Made by a program: the position numbers and the translations under genes
The notes under the pieces: model-generated
The model's database searches: none
Told to the model about the DNA's origin: nothing
The model's input: only the letters and a program-made list of their open reading frames with translations
Shown: piece by piece, positions 1 to 9,017 of the stretch
Position numbering within the stretch: the stretch's first letter is position 1
How the letters are laid out: the number at the start of each line of letters is the position of its first letter
Source: Isohypsibius dastychi
Taxonomy: Eukaryota; Tardigrada; Eutardigrada; Parachela; Isohypsibiidae
DNA: 13,584 nucleotides
Direction of reading: 5' to 3'
Assembly (NCBI GenBank): GCA_034696485.1
Contig: JAQIWT010000942.1
Coordinates: forward strand, 1 to 13,584

Positions 1-4
1 CCAT

Positions 5-2465
5 CCTTAAAAATTTGAAAGTCAAAAAAGAGGTTTAACCTTTCAAAAAGCCCTTACTGACCTGTGATGTTCAGTTCCGCAGATGCGACTCGGCTTGAAC
101 GTCTTGCTGGACCGAATGTGGAATATTTGAAGGTAGTCTGTGTATACTCCGCGTCGCATCTGATTGTGGCCACATCGTAATGTGTTCCATTCAAACACAA
201 GTTCCCATATGGACCCGATTGTAGCTCCTTGGAATTTCCAGAATTGTTTACAGCGAGCCAGGTCCGATGAGAACACTCGACTAGATCTTTTCCAGTGATT
301 CCGCATTCGAAACAGCGGCTTCCCACACTGAAGTCGTTTCTTTCTGCAATGGTGATCTTGGGATCAGGGACTCGAATCGAAAGGGTAATATTGGAAGACA
401 TGGGGAGTGTCTGGCGATCAGTCGAGGAACATTCGAAGACGGATGAGGAGTCAAACGTCAAATTTGTGTAGCTTAGGCACGAATACGCGATGTATCCTTC
501 TCGAACCCTTTTGGCACCAGTGTCTTGATCGCAAATTCGCATTAGCGTTCCAGGACCTCTGATGATAGGCCTCTCCTGGAAAACCGTGGAATTCAGATGG
601 CAGTGGATAACGATTGCTGACTGCGGCTCTGTTGCTGTAAATTCACCGGGAAACATTTCATCGTTTGTGAATCCCGCGGTCGCGATTATCGGTCCGGTAG
701 CTGGAAAGAGATCAAGTTATCTACGTTTTTATACATATTGCTGACACCGAAAAGCAAGCCTGTTGTGTTGCCTCACTACCTACCGTCTTGTGAAGGTCAC
801 ATCTGAATCGCCAAAACTAAAACAGAATTGACACAACAAATCGAGGATAAATGACCTTTGCATTACAACAAAGCTCGATAAAATCTAGCATTTTTCACCG
901 ATTGAATTTTTATCTGGTTTCAGAATGCATTTTTTAGAATTATGGCTCAATAAATGCGTACACTGCTGTGCACAAAAAACACGTTGTCAGAAAGGCGGGT
1001 AATATTTTTGCACAAGTCGAAGTTTTGCATTTCGGGCCAAATCATTTTTTCGAGTCGAGTTCGTTCCGATATCTGAACCAAGTACGGTAAACAAGAGCTG
1101 GTGTTATTTTATCATTTATGGCAACACTTTTTTGCTCTAGTAGATATCACCTAAAATGTGTTATTGTTATGCTCAGTATGCTTATCCTGTTATTGATGCA
1201 AAAAAGCGGAGCTCTTGTCTGAGATGGTGCAATCGCAAATGCGCATCAGGTTGCTATCAAAAATATAAACTTTCCCAGATGATAATGAAATTTTTTCTCT
1301 ACTTGTCTTCGCACTGATCTGGAATGATGCAAGAGATGAAAAACATTATGTTTTGTAGATTGGATCAATCAAAGTAAAATGCGCAGTGAGCACACAACAA
1401 GCATTTTCAAAGAATGTAAATAATACTGGAGATTTGAAAACAGAATGCTCTTAACAAAGCAATTACTAGAATCAATGAAGATGCGGTTGGGTGGTGTACT
1501 GAACAGGAGAACTTAAAGCTAAGCTGGACTATCTACGTATTGTAACATGCAAAAGCCAGCCGAACTCGGTTGGCAATATGAGAAATGGAAAGAACGGAAA
1601 TCCAGTTATCGCTTTTGAAACTAAATGAGTCTAACATTATGGCAGATCAGTGTCACATTTTCTTCCCAATAAAAACCTATCAAATCTGCTATTGCTTGTT
1701 CATAATTATTGCTTCAGCTGGCACCACACTTGTTTCCACAAAAAAAAGAATCATTATTCGGAAGCAAAATTTAAAAACTTCCCCGATTCTTTTTCTCGAG
1801 CCCCTTTCGGATTACCCGTTTCGGTGGTGTTGAACCAGAGTCCCTATTTCCCGGGAAGCGCAGGCAGATATAGAAAGGTCACAAGCAACTAGGCGGCTTT
1901 TCTTATAAATTAGATTATTTGCATTTAAGTCAGATAAACATGTGCGCCGCAATAAATATGCAAACTGCTGACGTTATTACTCGTTAATATACAAAACAAC
2001 AGAAATTCGTAAATTTCCCTGAAAATTCCTAACCGAATCACCGACTACCCGGATGGTGGAGCGTTTGAATATCACCTAAATGAAAAGTGTCCAGAACGTT
2101 ATCAACCGAAATGGGCAGCTTTTGTAAGAATCTGATAAATCCGGGCGCTTAATGTTTCAATTTTCGAACCAAACTGCATTAGATTCAAGCAAACTGAAAG
2201 TAAATTCTGTCATAACAGTAATGACCTTTGCTGGAGAAAATCTCTAAGACGCAGTTTAAAAGCATGTACGCACAACGTATTACAGAAAAAATCAAGTAAT
2301 AGGCAGCTCGTTCTCAAGTCAGATACTTAAGTTTCAAAAATTTAAGCTGCTGAAGTTGAGAGGAAGAAAGCATTCCGTTCGGAGGTTCAAAGACTTACTG
2401 GAAGATGAATGGGCTACTGCCAAAAGTGCGACCATGAAACCAGCACATAAGAATTGCTTGTCCAT
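5..2465 (-). CDS. Gene A: secreted/type I membrane glycoprotein of the tandem family (3' end outside window)
   Basis: Inferred exons on the minus strand are 2465-2399 (signal peptide), 700-62 (ectodomain) and 5 onward (stalk, cut by the edge). The ectodomain exon is well supported. It starts after a TTTCCAG acceptor and ends at ACAG|GTCAGTAAG, and its first residues (ATGPIIATAGF) match genes B and C. It keeps the eight cysteines shared by all three genes, including the RCFEC pair and the final RC, and has about six N-glycosylation sequons. Exon 1 is my prediction: ATG in an AAAAATGG context, a hydrophobic leader MDKQFLCAGFMVALLAVAHS, then A|GTAAGTC in phase 1, which is the phase exon 2 needs. 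It does not resemble the B/C leader. The third exon is placed because a TTTTTAAG acceptor 56 nt after exon 2 gives G-Trp where B and C have Asp-Trp and Glu-Trp. This is the most divergent paralogue. The transmembrane segment and tail lie outside the window. Function unknown; a cell-surface receptor or adhesion role is inferred. Confidence 0.62.
62..700 (-). CDS. Gene A ectodomain exon
   Basis: This is the firmly supported part of gene A, given separately because its leader exon is only predicted. It is 639 nt, phase 1 at both ends, and open throughout. Compared with genes B and C it is clearly homologous at the start, around the paired cysteines in mid-domain and at the end (C-D-A followed by an aromatic-rich FxYxTFG stretch). 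It has diverged strongly elsewhere, and it has an extra cysteine (VECSH) that the others lack. Conservation of frame, cysteines and splice phases across three copies argues for a functional gene. Confidence 0.8.
701..2398 (-). other. Gene A intron 1 (inferred), no gene seen
   Basis: About 1.7 kb of AT-rich DNA lies between the predicted leader exon and the ectodomain exon of gene A. Short plus-strand reading frames near 1585-1892 have no recognisable domain, no signal peptide and no homologue elsewhere in the window, so I do not call them genes. I saw no repeats with clear ends here. The boundaries depend on the leader-exon prediction. Confidence 0.5.
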
Positions 2466-4006
2466 TTTTGTGAACCTGAGGAGGAGAGTCTATTCCGACG
2501 AGAACTGGAGATGTGAAAAACTGGAATAAGCAAAATTGGAGCTTGCAAACCTTGTTTTAAGGTCTGTCTCTGGCTAACGTTTCTTGCAACGAACCAATGT
2601 AAGGGGCGTGTACCACGCAGAAGAATTTGAGTGCGATACGACGCAGAAACCGCTGGTTGGTTGTTTCATGTGGGTAATCAAATGTTTATTTGGTTCTAAG
2701 CAGATTCACATTGACGTAATCCTTTTTTCGTGAAATCATTACACCTTGAAAACTATCACATGGAAGATGTGTTTCAAAGTTGCGCCAAAACCAAACTATC
2801 TCGTGCACCATTTGTGTTTGGTGCAAATCCGACAACTAATGTGGCCAGAAGCAACTACGTCTCCGCCAATATTTATGGTAACTTGCGTACGCAAATCAGT
2901 TGATTGATACTTTTTTACTACACATCAATCCGAAACGTACCCCTACCACAACACGGACTAGGGAAATCAAAAATCTCCATCGACATCGCGATCTTCCTCA
3001 GGACCTTCCTCTCGCATACGGTGAACTAGAGTAGCTAGATCCACAGAAGTTTCTTACGTTTTCATCATGGTTGGGTTCAACAGAAAATATCAAATGGATA
3101 ATCAGAACGAAAACAATGGTACGCCTGGTAACTAGTACGTTGCAGGCGTACACGTCACGTCAATCAGTAGCGTAAAGGTTTACCATTAATATTGGCGGAG
3201 ACCTAGAAGAAATTCAACTCAATGTTCATTGCGGTAAATTACAATCCTTCGCTTGGATTCAAGTGCTCATACGTCAAGATTTCTGAGGTTTAATCTCCAT
3301 CTTCAGTACCGACACGGAAACCTCCACCACACAGAAAAAGACTAAACGAGAAGCCACATTACAGCACCTCGGAAATCTTGAAACACCGCAGTTTACACAT
3401 TCATTCTGCAGTCAACCAAGTCGACAAATGGTTCATTTTGGGTTTGTTTTGTCAACTGAACACAAGCGAAGCTGGAAACGATTATTCTGCAGCCTTTCTC
3501 AAAGAAAACTGAAGAACTATCAATGATATATGGGTAACTGAGACCCCCATATATCCGTCTCATTTATAAACATTCCACCAAACCATGCTTCATGGATAAC
3601 GCTCAAGTCAATCGTTACCAAAAATGAAAAGCTGAAAACATCAGTCAGTGTAAAACCACGGAGCTGTTGGTTTCTCGGATTTCGAATCATAATATCCCGA
3701 TTCTTTACCGGCACGGTGCGAAAATGACCTCCCCGATCCGTGGTGGTTCAAGAGTGGCGCAGATACAGCGGACTACACATCGGAATAAGTCATTATTGAA
3801 TTAATTGAGCGGATTTTAAGCCAGAAGATCTAAGCTCTAACAAATTCAAAATCTTTTGTAAAAACGTTATCGAGCTGTACATGTATATAAAAGAATGTAA
3901 AAAATAAAAAACTGAGTCTGCTTTTCAAAAACAACTCCAAACTCGGCGTGAAACTATGACAGAACCAAACTGTTAGCTCAGTCAAGGACACAAGTTCTGG
4001 AAAAAA
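2466..4006. other. Intergenic region between gene A start and gene B stop
   Basis: It holds the putative promoter of gene A at its left end, a MITE-like element at 2858-3203 and the 3' flank of gene B at its right end. Unlike the flanks of genes B and C, it carries no recognisable GPCR copy. A minus-strand open frame at 3520-3714 has no hydrophobic pattern or motif I can place, so it is left uncalled. No clear AATAAA signal for gene B was seen on the minus strand close to its stop. Confidence 0.5.
2858..3203. mobile_element. MITE-like element with terminal inverted repeats and TA target duplication
   Basis: The left end at 2858 reads CGTCTCCGCCAATATT followed by TATGGTAA. The right end at 3203, read on the other strand, is GGTCTCCGCCAATATT followed by AATGGTAA. 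The two ends therefore match over about 24 bp with two mismatches. A TA dinucleotide sits immediately outside both ends (2856-2857 and 3204-3205), as expected for Tc1/mariner-type insertion. The 346-bp interior has no transposase-like reading frame, so it would be non-autonomous. The terminal match is direct observation; the superfamily assignment is inference. Confidence 0.62.
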
Positions 4007-5938
4007 TCAATTTTGAGAAGAGTTTTCAACAGTTTGTTCGAGTTCGATCCAAGCTAGAAGTTGCTCGCGATCAGTGCTGCGTGCACGACGGCGATGAGCC
4101 CGAAAGAACAACCACACGGACAATCCGACAATCAAAAGCAGTCCAACGCCGATTCCAGCGATTATGTAAGCTGTTCTGGCTAACTGAGTCGGGCCTGTAA
4201 TAACAACCTGAAAAGGGGACCAAGTAATCAATTGCTGCAACAAACCTCGAGATGTAGCTGGTTCGCCAGTCGATTCTGTCGTTTCCAGATTCCAATCTAG
4301 AAATTATGACGTTACAAAATTTCATCACCAACGTTGCTCGTCACCTGAAAGCTCTATTCCCGAAGAAACATGGCTGGTTGTCTTGATCACGTCTCCAAAG
4401 GTGTAGTATTTGTAGCTGGACGACTCGACTTGAGCATCACATGTAATGTTCGCCATTCCACCGCCTTTACCGTCACATGACCGGTCAATGCAGAGGGTGC
4501 CATTTTCTTCTGCACGAAAACGAATGGAGTCCCCGCGAATGTTGACGCCGGTCCAATATCGGTGGACAATGGTTGAATTCCGGTCGTCGTTGGGCTCGCA
4601 GCTGAAGCAGCGAATGCTGGAGTTGGATTTGGTAGTTTCAAAAACCGACACGTTGACCGCAGGTGAAATGTGGACTGTCACAACAATCGGATCGCGGTGT
4701 ATGGCTCCTTCGAGCGAGATGCATTCGAACACTGCGGAAGATCCAGACGCGAAATCTGTGAAGTTGTGGCATGAGTAGACCGTGAAGCCCTGAAAGGTGG
4801 ATGGTTTTGGATCCCGGCAGACGACGTTGGGTCCTTTCAAGTGAGGTACTACCTTCAAGATGCTGGTGTTGACATGGCACTGGATACTGACGGTAGTCTT
4901 TGGGTTCGAAACTTGCAACTCTTTGGTGAAAAGCGCATCATTTTGAAACCCAGCGGTTGCGATGATGGGGCCGGTCACTACGATCAGAAGAATTTACTTA
5001 ACATATGTAACACAAACTACCAGGTAACATGCAAATACTCTTCGATGTTATTCTTTCGCGTTTTTTTGAAATATTTTTCCAATAGATATACAGTAGAAGA
5101 AGTCGAAGTACTAAGAAAAGCCGGCGTTTCTGAGTCCGGGACTTTGAAAAAGTCAACCTTTTTTCTTTATTCGGTTGTTGGTGTTGAAGGTGCACTTCTA
5201 AGCTCGAAAGAAAACAACCAAAAAAGAAGCACAGGATATCATCATTCTATCGTAAACAGATTTATTCTGACTTTACAACGAGCGCTATGCACTGATATGT
5301 CAAGCATCGGAATGATGCAAAATCACGAATAACATGGTGAATAATCAAACTGCTGCAACACAATATCACATTCCCTCGCTGAGTAAAACTTTATCTTGAA
5401 TTTTGGTAAGTGCGCAATGTTCAAGAACGTTTTAAAAACTGGGTTTATCAGTTTGTTTATGAACCGGAGAAATTCTTTTGTGAACTTCAGTGTAAACAAC
5501 CGAGTTATTTCGGTGAAAGAAAGTGCTGGGACGATCTGAAAAATCGTTGTGTTTTCAAAAAATACTTGCAAACTGTATCAGGAACACTGTTTCTGCGCCA
5601 CTTTACCGACTGAATCAAAGAACAATCCAACACGCTCTAGTTCAACTAATCTGGCAACAAAGCAGAAAGGACCGCCGAAAAACAGGTGTTTTTGGAATAA
5701 CGGTAGAAGATGTGTTCAAACAAGATCTGAATTTTATACTCGAAGTTCGTTAACCAGAAAGCCGAAAAAAAAGTCTTTCTGGAAAAACGGATGTGACGTT
5801 CAGCAGAGAACTGTTACAACGCCTCGTACAATTTTGCCGACGTTCTGGATCAAACTCAGTGCACTTACCTTCGGAGCCTTCAAGAAGCGACGATGAAAAG
5901 ATGCCGGCCAACCCAACAAGAAATCCGAAAGTTAGCAT
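4007..5938 (-). CDS. Gene B: type I membrane glycoprotein with two possible Ig-like domains and short tail
   Basis: Inferred exons are 5938-5869, 4977-4345, 4296-4246 and 4194-4007, all joined in phase 1, giving 313 residues. Residues 1-23 form a signal peptide (MLTFGFLVGLAGIF...). Residues 24-234 are the ectodomain, with nine cysteines and seven N-glycosylation sequons. The spacing IQC...VFEC then IRC...Trp...ITC resembles two degraded Ig-like folds, a tentative reading. A 17-residue stalk exon follows. A hydrophobic segment at about 259-282 then leads to an Arg/His-rich stop-transfer stretch and a tail of about 30 residues. The tail contains DREQLL, which fits the acidic dileucine [DE]xxxL[LI] sorting motif. 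The donor after exon 1 is GTAAGT; intron 2 is only 48 nt and intron 3 only 51 nt. Intron 3 is in frame and stop-free, so its retention would add 17 residues. Gene B is transcribed away from the GPCR copy at 7207. I do not recognise the family; a cell-surface recognition role is inferred. Confidence 0.8.
4978..5868 (-). other. Gene B intron 1
   Basis: This 891-nt intron lies between the leader and ectodomain exons. Its donor is GTAAGT and its acceptor is ATCGTAG. Much of it aligns to gene C intron 1, for example around 5270-5430 against 10590-10750. Several plus-strand open frames here (5410-5613, 5549-5896) look cysteine-containing, but they are interrupted in the gene C copy, so I read them as chance. 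Confidence 0.75.
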
Positions 5939-7206
5939 GGTTTATGTTGGGGCTGTTGAAAATGATGAACTCTAAAGGTCAGCTTGGAAAATAGAGTACA
6001 ATAGAGTTCACGATCTGAAAGTCTCGAGAATGAACGAAGCAAGTGTAGGGTCAACAGAACAGGAACCCTAACGTATGTGAACACTCCCCCACTACGACGT
6101 ATGAAGCCACGCCCCCGGTTTGGGCAGCTCGTGGTTGATTGTAGGGGTTGGTCTAGATAGGGAAAACGTCTTTAGTTCTCCCCCGTTTCGTGCTTTTAAA
6201 TCAATTATTGCTGATTTTTTCAAAGTAGTTCGAGTTCGTGTATTTGTATTCCACAGGGATCCCTGAAACAACACCGTACAATTCCTTCGATTTCCGGAAG
6301 AGAAATCGCGGTCGTTCTTTAATACACCGCGATACCTCTTTCAGAATGAAGAAACGATACTTTCAAAAAACAACACAACAGAAAAAACAGTACTTTGTTT
6401 TGGCAAGGTAAAAGTTGCAGATGTTGATACATTGCGGTGTGGATTTCTTCATACAATTGCCGCAGTGATGGTGTTTGGTTGAATTCGGAACACATCTTGA
6501 TTGCACGCCTCGATCTCTACTATGCAAGTACGCACGATATCAAAACTCTATTGTACTCGTCCAAAGCCACTGAGAATTCGTACCTTCTGCTTTCATAAGG
6601 TATGCACAGATTGCTTTGTTTAATCGTGACTTTTTTGCTAAACCCAAAATTCATATATGTATATCTTACATACATCTTCATATACACATCTTATCATACC
6701 AGGATAGTTAGAGCGGGAGATGGGGCGAGGCAGAAATGGGATGGATTATGTGTTCGCAGTTTATCTCAATGTTAGAAAGTGTTTGCGGTATGTCGATCGA
6801 ATTGCGTCAATCCCGGCAATTACACTTTTTGCCGATTTAGCTAGGTCAAGTTCTCAAAAGCGCATATTCCGTGAACTATGCTATGAAATACAAAGACGTG
6901 CGAACAATAAAAGCACAACTTAGGATGTTTGCTTCTTGCTTTTGTTTATCCTTAACCAGTCTTTTGCTCCAGATCAAATATTATAAGTTGACCTGTTAGC
7001 TGAACAATCTGTGATCCCTTCCCTCCACCTCATCGAGACGAGACCGCCCTTGGCAGAGCGCACTAACCTTTCGATCAACAGCGCACTTCCAATAAACACT
7101 CAAGCCGTTTGTTGATCAGTTCCGTTATAGGTTGAGATGCATATTGTCTGCGTGAATCCCCCATAAAGTATTCTGCCATTTCTGTGGAATCGCAATTCAA
7201 CAACTC
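5939..7206. promoter_or_regulatory. Divergent intergenic region between gene B and GPCR copy 1
   Basis: About 1.3 kb separates the two head-to-head genes and presumably contains both promoters. It is alignable to 11758-13376. It includes a conserved GC-rich block near gene B (6078-6127) and a conserved stretch upstream of the GPCR (about 6985-7120, with GAGACCGCCCTTGGCAGAGC). A plus-strand frame at 6720-6923 is not preserved in copy 2 and is not called. No clear TATA box was identified for either gene. Confidence 0.5.
6078..6127 (-). promoter_or_regulatory. Conserved GC/CACC-box block upstream of gene B
   Basis: The plus strand shows ACACTCCCCCAC followed by CCACGCCCCCGGTTTGGGCA, about 140-190 nt upstream of the gene B ATG. 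The same order appears upstream of gene C at 11898-11947 (CACTCCCACAC, then CCACGCCCCGGTTTGGGCAG), while surrounding bases have drifted. The sequence resembles Sp/KLF-type GC boxes. Regulatory function is inferred from position and conservation. Confidence 0.45.
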
Positions 7207-8314
7207 ATGGCCAATTATCAGTCTCACGATTTTTCTGAGCTACTATATCCCATCGTGAGCAATTTTCCCAACGCTACACCTATTCCAACATCACAAGCAA
7301 TCTGGACGAAAACCTCAATCTAAATGGTCAGCGTTTGCATAACATCGGTAACAACCAACGGACTGTTGCTGGTGACCTTCCTCAAGAACAAATCCTTGCG
7401 GACACCATTCAATGTCTATGTCATTAACCTCACCATCGCCAACTTCGTCAACGCTCTTTTTCAGATCCCACCAGATATCATCAATTCTCTGTATTCAAAA
7501 TGACCGCTGGGCCAAAAGTATTGTACATTTTATATTTATGTCACATGGGTTATTGAAGCTGGAATGTGCAATTTCCATGTTCTCATTAGCATCGATAGAA
7601 TCTGGGCTGTTGCATTCCCCGTTACTTATCGTAACACCAGAAGCACCAGGACATCCGTTTTTGTATGCCTACCAGTGTGGGCCTACGTCCGCATCTTTGT
7701 TTCGTCAACGATTCAATATACTACCGCAACTCACCTAGCGAGGGACCGTGTCCTGGACGAAGGTTTGTTGTATGGCTTGTTTCAACCAAGTCATATTCAA
7801 TGATTTCGATTGCAGGTTCACAATTAGGATGGGCTGCCCCTATTCAGATGGTCATCTACAACTTCCGTATTTCGTTCTTCTTGGTGGTTATCCAATCATC
7901 TGGCAGTTGAAAAAACATGCTCGAAGTCGGATTCACAGACATTTAGTTTGCCTCCCTGATAAAATCATTAACAAAATTGCCCCAACAGAAAAGCACGTGG
8001 ACAGTGTTCAAGACATTATTCCCGTGTTGAAAACTCGGGAAGAGGCAGGTCATGTGCTCAGAGTCATGAGATTGTTGACGTTGAGCGTCATAATCTGTTG
8101 GATACCTATGACCATTTACTTCACGGCAGTGCTGTTTTACCCACTGGACGCTCCCACCTTTGGACAAGTTGCTGATTTTTTTCCCCTGGAATCTGCTCTG
8201 GACCCTATCTGGTTCATAGCATGTCTGCCGCGGCTCAGGGAAGCAGGGTTTCGCTTGGTAACAGCTTTCATTCGCCGACCCGACAAAAAGTGGGCCGTGT
8301 GGTTCATAAAGTGA
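7207..8314 (+). pseudogene. Class A (rhodopsin-like) GPCR pseudogene, copy 1
   Basis: A full seven-helix receptor is recognisable but broken. Seen in order: TM1 (TNGLLLV), TM2 (NLTIANFV), the TM3 cysteine (KYCTFY), a DRY-type motif (SIDRIWAV), TM4, TM5 (APIQMVIY), TM6 (CWIP) and TM7 (LDPIWF), then a short basic tail. Damage relative to copy 2 and the family: the start ATG equivalent at 7255 is GTG, and a Trp codon of TM1 has become TAA at 7321. The Trp expected before PLG in the first extracellular loop is TGA at 7501. A 1-nt deletion between about 7887 and 7900 shifts TM6-TM7 out of the TM5 frame. The TM4-to-TM5 frame change could be a 53-nt intron (7763-7815, GTTTGTTG...TTGCAG, phase 1), which restores the frame exactly, or a further frameshift. 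An upstream in-frame ATG at 7207 runs only to the TAA. Ligand unknown. Confidence 0.8.
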
Positions 8315-8763
8315 GCATCGCTCTGGCACTTACCGAAACTCAACAGTGTGTGCGGTGTGCAATTTTCAAACCACCGACCTAATAAGGTTTATTGGCGACT
8401 GAGGATGGTTGAAAATCACATCTTATCTGGCAGTCTGTTTCGCCTTCGAAAACACTTATGTTATAATACAATGCAAGTGAAGCACGGAATTCCAGAAGCA
8501 ACCACCGAACAAATCGGAACGCCACTTCAATTAGTACTGTTGAGTGGGCCAATTGCTTAGTGTGTTTTACTCTTCGAGAAAGATGATAGTGTCGATCATT
8601 GCCGATTTCGAGTAATCTTGCTGCGCTTAACCAGACCAGAAGGCGTTGAACCAGACCCATGCCCATATACCTGAGAACGGCAATGTATCGATTTATCCCA
8701 TTTTCCCAAAAATAATTGTGCTGCATCACCTGTGAACCGGTCGATAGTCACGAAAAACAGTAG

Positions 8764-8769
8764 AATAAA
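8764..8769 (+). terminator. Possible polyadenylation signal for the GPCR copy 1 transcript
   Basis: An AATAAA hexamer on the plus strand lies about 450 nt after the GPCR stop codon. The region is AT-rich, so the match could be chance. Confidence 0.25.
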
Positions 8770-8800
8770 ATTAGTTCAAAAGTATTTGTCTGTAAATGAG

Positions 8801-8832
8801 TTTATTCGATTTCCAATCTCACCATTTTTATT
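8801..8832 (-). terminator. Possible polyadenylation signals for gene C
   Basis: Two AATAAA hexamers on the minus strand (8801-8806 and 8827-8832) lie 186-217 nt past the gene C stop. This is a sensible distance for a short 3' UTR. They overlap the zone where the convergent GPCR transcript would also end. Confidence 0.4.
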
Positions 8833-9017
8833 TAACTCAAACAGCAGCAGCACGCAAGAACAGTTACAGCATCAATTAAAATAAATCACGACAAAACGTA
8901 CCAACATTTTCCAATCACTGTAAATATAGCTGAATCGAAGCTCATTGTACGAAATGATAAGCGAAAAAAAGCTATCTAGAAATCTGCATTCACTTCCCAC
9001 TGCGCCATTTTTCCGTC

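Larger units (their letters stand above)
4195..7460. repeat. Segmental tandem duplication, copy 1 (gene B + intergenic + GPCR start)
   Basis: This stretch aligns collinearly with about 9526-13584. The match runs through gene B intron 3, exons 3 to 1, intron 1, the promoter, the intergenic DNA and the GPCR start. The offset is 5326 at the end of exon 2, 5819 at the start codon and about 6.1 kb at the GPCR, because copy 2 has gained insertions and internal duplications. The GPCR probably belongs wholly to the block, but copy 2 leaves the window. Confidence 0.85.
8315..9017. other. Convergent intergenic region between GPCR copy 1 and gene C
   Basis: About 700 bp separate the 3' ends of the two convergent genes. 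It contains polyadenylation-like signals for both directions at 8764-8832. A minus-strand open frame at 8379-8729 contains a stretch reminiscent of a GPCR (INRYIAVLR) but lacks any helix before it, so I do not call it. No repeat or RNA gene was seen. Confidence 0.5.

Noticed and set aside
1585-1892. Two overlapping plus-strand frames inside gene A intron 1
   Set aside because: No recognised domain, no homologue in the window and composition like the surrounding non-coding DNA.
2790-2810. Similarity of TGCGCCAAAACCAAACTATC to sequence near 11385 in the intron insertion
   Set aside because: About 20 bp with gaps and no extension on either side; too weak to call a shared repeat.
3520-3714. Minus-strand 64-codon frame upstream of gene A
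   Set aside because: Many stops in neighbouring frames, no consistent splice sites and no motif; not supported as an exon.
4446-5332. Plus-strand frames of 110 and 163 codons across gene B exon 2 and intron 1
   Set aside because: They are antisense shadows of the ectodomain exon; codon pattern, homology and splice sites support the minus strand.
5410-5896. Overlapping plus-strand frames resembling small cysteine-containing proteins in gene B intron 1
   Set aside because: The aligned region of gene C intron 1 has early stops and shifted frames (for example right after the shared CAATGTTCAAGAA), and there is no signal peptide.
6720-6923. Plus-strand 67-codon frame upstream of GPCR copy 1
   Set aside because: Both homologous units in copy 2 (12387-12966) break the frame through G-run and indel differences.
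8379-8729. Minus-strand 116-codon frame with an INRYIAVLR stretch like a GPCR DRY region
   Set aside because: No third-helix sequence precedes it and no other helix or motif follows in any frame; the similarity is too short.
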